NCBI GenBank assembly: GCA_022560615.1 | Contig: JADFSR010000036.1 | Location: 1 to 36,168 of the forward strand | Reading direction: 5' to 3' | Source: Gemmatimonadota bacterium | GTDB taxonomy: Bacteria > Gemmatimonadota > Gemmatimonadetes > Longimicrobiales > Gaopeijiaceae | DNA: 36,168 nucleotides | Shown: in pieces, positions 32,837 to 36,168 of the stretch | Position numbering within the stretch: the first letter of the stretch is position 1 | Layout of the letters: each line of letters starts with the position of its first letter | Notes under the pieces: model-generated | Told to the model about the DNA's origin: nothing | Seen by the model: the letters and a program-made list of their open reading frames with translations, nothing else | Database searches by the model: none | Position numbers and translations under genes: made by a program

Positions 32837-33501
32837 GACACCGCCTGACCCAGCACGTACAGGAACAGGTTCACACCCATGCGAAGCGCCGCCTCACGAA
32901 GGTCTTCGGAGTCACCGTGAACGTCTTCGTCTTCCCAACCATCTCCCAGATCCGATTCATACGAGTAGAACACCACCAACCGCCCTTCGTGAAAGACCCC
33001 GAAGGCCTGCGGAGGGTTGCCGTCATGCTCATGAATCTTCGGCAGCCCTTCCGGAAAGTCGTAGAACGTGTGGAAGACCGGGTGATCGGCAGGGATCTCC
33101 GTCAGCTCAGAGTCGGGAAAGATCTGGGCGATCTCCTCCCGGAACGACTCGTCGAGACCGTAGTTGTCGTCGGCGTGGAGAAAGCCCCCCGACGTGAGAT
33201 ACTTCCTCAACTGGACGCGCTCCGCCGCGGAGAAGCGCACGTCACCGTGCCCGGTCATGTAGAGGTAGGGGTGGTCGTACAGCGCGGGATCGAGCGGTCG
33301 GATGTTGATCTCTCGGCGGGCGACCGGAATCCCGGTCCGCTCCCGGATCGCGGCGAGCAGATTCGGCAACGACGACGGGTTCGCGTACCAGTCGCCCCCG
33401 CCCTCGTACTGTAGGCGCGCGATCGTGATCGAGTCGCTCGGGGCGGACTCGAAGCGTGCGTCACTAGACGTCAGAAGCGTCGCCAGGAGGATCCAGGTCA
33501 T
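32833..33501 (-). CDS. DUF4159 domain protein
   Basis: The 222-residue product has a short signal sequence and the DUF4159 pattern: ITIARLQYEGGGDWYANPSS, YLYMTGHGDVRFSAAE, LRKYLTSGGFLHADDNYG and AGGPHP-like DHPVFHTFYDFPEGLPKI. The fold is GATase-like but lacks a usual catalytic Cys-His pair. DUF4159 genes normally accompany MoxR/DUF58/VWA clusters; none of those is in this window. It leads the coupled cluster with DUF4175, TPR and 'AsnB-like' genes. Confidence 0.85.
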   Translation of the reverse strand: MTWILLATLLTSSDARFESAPSDSITIARLQYEGGGDWYANPSSLPNLLAAIRERTGIPVARREINIRPLDPALYDHPYLYMTGHGDVRFSAAERVQLRKYLTSGGFLHADDNYGLDESFREEIAQIFPDSELTEIPADHPVFHTFYDFPEGLPKIHEHDGNPPQAFGVFHEGRLVVFYSYESDLGDGWEDEDVHGDSEDLREAALRMGVNLFLYVLGQAVS

Positions 33502-33511
33502 GCGTGGGCCT

Positions 33512-34357
33512 TCAAAATTCGTCGGAGTCGTGGACGATACGGTACGCGTCGTTACGCGATAGGTCGAGACGGCGAGCGATCTCCTTCGCCGCAGCCGACG
33601 GCTTCATGCCCTCGGCGGCGAGCTCCAGTGCCAATCCCCTCGCTGCGTCCAGCCTCGACGCACGCTCCGCCTCGGATACGCCGGAGTCCCCGGGAGCCAC
33701 GACGACAGTGACCTCGCCCTTGGGCGGATGTTCCCGGTAGTGTGCCGCGACCTCGGCGAGGCTTCCTCGCTGAAACTCCTCGTGCACCTTGGTCAATTCA
33801 CGCGCCACCGCGACCGCCCTCTCCGGGCCGCATTCACCCACGAGATCCTCGAGCAGACGCACGGTACGTCGGGGAGACTCGAACAGCACGACGGTCTCGG
33901 TGCTGGAGGCTACCCTCTCGAGCAGCGCCTGCCTCGACTTCCCTTTTCGGTCGGGAAAACCGAGGAAGAGAAAGGGTCCCATGGACAGCCCGGACGCGAC
34001 CAGAGCGGCGAGCACGGCCGAGGGCCCCGGAATCGGAACGACCGCATACCCGGCCTCGTGTACGGCTGCAACGAGGGTCGCACCGGGATCGCACACCAAC
34101 GGCGTGCCCGCGTCGGATACGAGCGCGAGATCCTCACCCGCACCGAGCCATGCCAGGACGCGCTCGATGCGCCCGCGCTCGTTGTGGGCGTGCAACGACA
34201 CGAGAGGCGCCTTGGCCCCCACGTGGGCGGTGAGCACACGGGAACGCCGCGTGTCCTCCGCGAGGATCCGGTGCACCGCACGGAGCGTCTCCTCCGCTCT
34301 GGGACTCACGTCCGCGAGGTTCCCGATGGGGGTGCTCACGAGGTATAGGGTGGCCAC
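33512..34357 (-). CDS. rsmI: 16S rRNA (cytidine(1402)-2'-O)-methyltransferase
   Basis: The tetrapyrrole-methylase fold starts with LYLVSTPIGNLADVSPRAEE, the RsmI signature, then ILAEDTRRS, SLHAHNE, ALVSDAGTPLVCDPG and IPGPSAVLAAL, and the C-terminal segment EAAKEIARRLDLSRNDAY-like (AAKEIARRLDLSRNDAYRI). It methylates the ribose of C1402 in the ribosomal P site. At 281 residues it is the usual length; the GTG start lies in frame with VATLYLV. Confidence 0.95.
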   Translation of the reverse strand: MATLYLVSTPIGNLADVSPRAEETLRAVHRILAEDTRRSRVLTAHVGAKAPLVSLHAHNERGRIERVLAWLGAGEDLALVSDAGTPLVCDPGATLVAAVHEAGYAVVPIPGPSAVLAALVASGLSMGPFLFLGFPDRKGKSRQALLERVASSTETVVLFESPRRTVRLLEDLVGECGPERAVAVARELTKVHEEFQRGSLAEVAAHYREHPPKGEVTVVVAPGDSGVSEAERASRLDAARGLALELAAEGMKPSAAAKEIARRLDLSRNDAYRIVHDSDEF

Positions 34358-34379
34358 CCGGGAAGTCTACCACCGGCTG

Positions 34380-34715
34380 CTAAAGATGTTCTAGGATTTT
34401 CTCCTCTAGCTGCGGACGCGGAACCGCGCCGATCACCTTGTCGACGAGCTCTCCGTCCTTGAAGAACAGGATGCTCGGAATCGACGTCACTCGAAAACGC
34501 GTCGTCACGCTCGGGTTGGTGTCCACGTCGAGCTTCCCGACCCGCAGTCCCTTCTCCTGGTACTCTCCGGCGAGCTCCTCGACGATCGGTGACACCATCT
34601 TGCACGGGCCACACCAGGTCGCCCAGAAGTCGATCATCTGGAGCCCCTCACCACCCTCGACCTCCTCCGCGAAGTTCGCGTCGGTGATTTCGAGAATCGC
34701 ATCATTCGTTGCCAT
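34380..34715 (-). CDS. trxA: Thioredoxin
   Basis: The 111-residue protein has WATWCGPCKMVSP with the CGPC redox pair, the KLDVDTNPS segment and cis-Pro in VTSIPSILFF. It reduces protein disulfides in the cytoplasm. ATG at 34715 is chosen because AAGGAGAG lies seven bases upstream; an in-frame extension to 34751 would read MKHGSKLIRR and is not needed. It diverges from the epimerase with only 27 bases between start codons. Confidence 0.96.
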   Translation of the reverse strand: MATNDAILEITDANFAEEVEGGEGLQMIDFWATWCGPCKMVSPIVEELAGEYQEKGLRVGKLDVDTNPSVTTRFRVTSIPSILFFKDGELVDKVIGAVPRPQLEEKILEHL

Positions 34716-34742
34716 TTCGGCTCTCCTTATGAGCTTACTTCC

Positions 34743-35153
34743 ATGTTTCAATCACTAGAGGCCAGCCGCCCACTGGACCACGTAGGCGTCGCCGTTCCTT
34801 CCTTGGAAGAGGCGTGCCGCCTCTTCGAGGTCCTGCTCGGGAAGACCAGCTCCCCGCCTGAAGTGCTAGAGGCCCAGGGAGTCCGCATCGCCTTCGTCGG
34901 CGCTGTCGAGCTCCTCGAGCCACTGGGCCCGGAAACGACCATCGGTCGCTTCCTCGAACGTCGGGGTCCGGGACTCCACCACTTCGCGTACCGCACCGAC
35001 GACATCGAATCCGAACTTACGCGCCTCGAAGCGCAAGGCCTCGAGCTCGTCGATCGGGTCTCGCGCCCGGGTGCCAGAGGACATCTGGTCGCTTTTCTGC
35101 ACCCCTCCAGCACCCAGGGCGTGCTCGTCGAGCTGGTCCAGCACTGCTTCTAG
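34743..35153 (+). CDS. mce: Methylmalonyl-CoA epimerase
   Basis: This VOC-fold enzyme interconverts the two methylmalonyl-CoA epimers in propionate metabolism. Metal ligands are His in LDHVGVAV, Glu in VELLEPLG, His in GLHHFAYRTDD and Glu in GVLVELVQ. The product has 136 residues, a normal length. The stop codon TAG at 35151 is also the first three bases of a 23-bp terminal inverted repeat. A divergent promoter for this gene and trxA must lie in or next to their coding ends. Confidence 0.93.
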   Translation: MFQSLEASRPLDHVGVAVPSLEEACRLFEVLLGKTSSPPEVLEAQGVRIAFVGAVELLEPLGPETTIGRFLERRGPGLHHFAYRTDDIESELTRLEAQGLELVDRVSRPGARGHLVAFLHPSSTQGVLVELVQHCF

Positions 35154-35370
35154 AAGGGTGATCGGAAAGGGGGACGGGCCGCCACCCGTGCTGTCGCACG
35201 GGTCCCCGGGTGCCACGGCCGTATATCCTAGGCGGAGCGACGACGCCATAGCCGTCGCTACGTCGAGGAGCTCCAACGACGGAGATGGGGCCGTGCCACC
35301 GCAACCCACACACTCGTCTGTTCATTTCAACCCGGTGCTGGGCACACCCCCCTTTCCGATCACCCTTCTA
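35151..35370. mobile_element. 220-bp element with 23-bp perfect terminal inverted repeats
   Basis: TAGAAGGGTGATCGGAAAGG plus GGG at 35151-35173 is repeated exactly inverted at 35348-35370. The 174-base interior has no reading frame of interest but holds hairpins: ACCCGTGC / GCACGGGT at 35184-35203 and AGCGACG / CGTCGCT near 35238-35261. No target-site duplication is obvious. It resembles a MITE-type non-autonomous transposon; a long-range transcription terminator or RNA hairpin is the alternative. Confidence 0.65.
35176..35203. repeat. Intergenic hairpin repeat, copy 1
   Basis: GGGCCGCCACCCG followed by the hairpin ACCCGTGC-TGTC-GCACGGGT and then CCCCGGG. The same 13-base start leads into a different hairpin at 36049. 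Confidence 0.5.
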
Positions 35371-35430
35371 AGCCCTCGCGGGGCCCCGTACCTAACAAAC
35401 CCTTGGGGGTTCCCACGCCATGCCGAAAGC

Positions 35431-35952
35431 CTACCGTCCGGTCATCACGCGCTGCAGATCGACCTCCTGCACGAGCCACCGTCCCCCGCTCGCCTGGACG
35501 ACCAAGAACGGCACGTTGTCGACCGACTGACCACCGATCGTGAGATTGACCACGACGCGCGTGGTTGGTGTGTCGCGGCCCGCGACCATCTCCTGGCGCA
35601 CGATTCGGTAGTCCTCGTGCTGCAGTATGGAGGAGATGGCGTTCATGCGGATCTCGACATCCTGCCGGGTCACACATGACTGACCTCCGAACCACGACCC
35701 GATCTTCTTGAACATGCAGCCGAATGTGCTGCCGGTGTCCATCATCGGCCCGCCCGCCGTCCCGAAGAGGCGACCCATCCCATGCAGGTCTCGCGAGTTC
35801 GCCGCCTGAAGGAAGCGCTCCACCGCAAGCGGGGCCGCGACCGCCGCGACCGCCGGGGGCTGCATCACCTGGGTGGTGCACGCCGCCGGCACAATGGCGA
35901 CAGCTAGCAACGCCAGACGCCCAAGTCCGAACACGCGGGTTGATCCACTCAT
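35431..35952 (-). CDS. Lipoprotein, function unknown
   Basis: ATG at 35952 with GGAGTG just upstream gives 173 residues with a lipoprotein signal (LGRLALLAVAIVPAAC). The mature part has two Cys about 17 residues apart (STFGCMFKK and GGQSCVTRQ), possibly a disulfide, and strands such as TRVVVNLTIGGQSVDNVPF and RWLVQEVDL, resembling the SnoaL/NTF2-like layout. I do not recognise the family. A longer in-frame extension to 36093 lacks a ribosome site. Confidence 0.7.
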   Translation of the reverse strand: MSGSTRVFGLGRLALLAVAIVPAACTTQVMQPPAVAAVAAPLAVERFLQAANSRDLHGMGRLFGTAGGPMMDTGSTFGCMFKKIGSWFGGQSCVTRQDVEIRMNAISSILQHEDYRIVRQEMVAGRDTPTTRVVVNLTIGGQSVDNVPFLVVQASGGRWLVQEVDLQRVMTGR

Positions 35953-36048
35953 CGCCACTCCGAGAAGGCTGTTGAAGAAGGCCCCCGCAATTTCGACAAA
36001 ACCGTTGTGGACAGGAAGCCCTACGGCAGCCCGTGGTAGAGGTACAGT

Positions 36049-36148
36049 GGGCCGCCACCCGCAAGCGGGTACCCGGGGGTCTCGCGAGTTCAAGAGTAGG
36101 AAGGACGACGAGTCGTAGCCGTAGCGGGCACCGCCGCCGAAGGCGGTG
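36049..36148. repeat. Intergenic hairpin repeat, copy 2
   Basis: GGGCCGCCACCCG again, then ACCCGC-AA-GCGGGT, then CCCGGG, then GACGACG...TAGCCGT in the same order as the interior of the 35151-35370 element, and CACCGCC/GGCGGTG at 36129-36148. No gene is visible from 35953 to the end of the window. Confidence 0.5.
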
Positions 36149-36168
36149 GTCCGAGGAGGAGAGACGAC

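Overview
The window looks like chromosomal DNA from a GC-rich, diderm, non-enteric bacterium. GmhB heptose phosphatase, several lipoboxes, a TonB-type protein, DUF4159/DUF4175 envelope proteins, an LL-DAP-type aminotransferase and relics of GEGG-type Ser/Thr kinases fit a Gemmatimonadota-like genome. That assignment is inferred from gene content; no marker gene was searched.

Bases 1 to about 11,217 are an accessory region built on one tRNA-Ser(UGA) gene. The intact tRNA is at 5515-5598 on the minus strand. A copy of its 3' half lies at 709-745 and a copy of its 5' half at 11175-11217. All three share only the 8 bp TTTTCAAG, which is the anticodon loop. The simplest reading is two integrated elements in tandem. 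Element A (about 738-5566) holds a frameshifted TonB-like protein, a double lipocalin lipoprotein and secreted proteins of unknown role. Element B (about 5559-11182) holds a decayed tyrosine integrase, a Spo0M-like protein, a SixA-like phosphatase, an XRE regulator, a membrane-anchored serine hydrolase and two truncated kinase 5' ends. The C-terminal piece of another integrase at 316-510 points to a third element further left. Arrays of short direct repeats spaced 10-12 bp lie at the element ends.

Bases 11,290 to 34,715 are core chromosome, all on the minus strand and mostly in translationally coupled clusters. In transcription order: trxA and rsmI; a DUF4159 / DUF4175 / TPR / 'AsnB-like' envelope cluster whose starts overlap the preceding stops; a DinG-family helicase with an N-terminal JAMM (RadC-like) domain; a small membrane protein, a FAH-family hydrolase and an aminotransferase; an inner-membrane protein; valS; an Ig-like lipoprotein, selA and gmhB; an IscA/ErpA-type protein, a glyoxalase-II-like hydrolase, purN and purH. 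selA implies a selenocysteine pathway whose other genes are outside the window.

Bases 34,743 to 36,168 carry methylmalonyl-CoA epimerase on the plus strand, a 220-bp element with 23-bp perfect terminal inverted repeats that starts at the epimerase stop codon, a lipoprotein gene on the minus strand, and a hairpin-rich intergenic repeat at the right edge.
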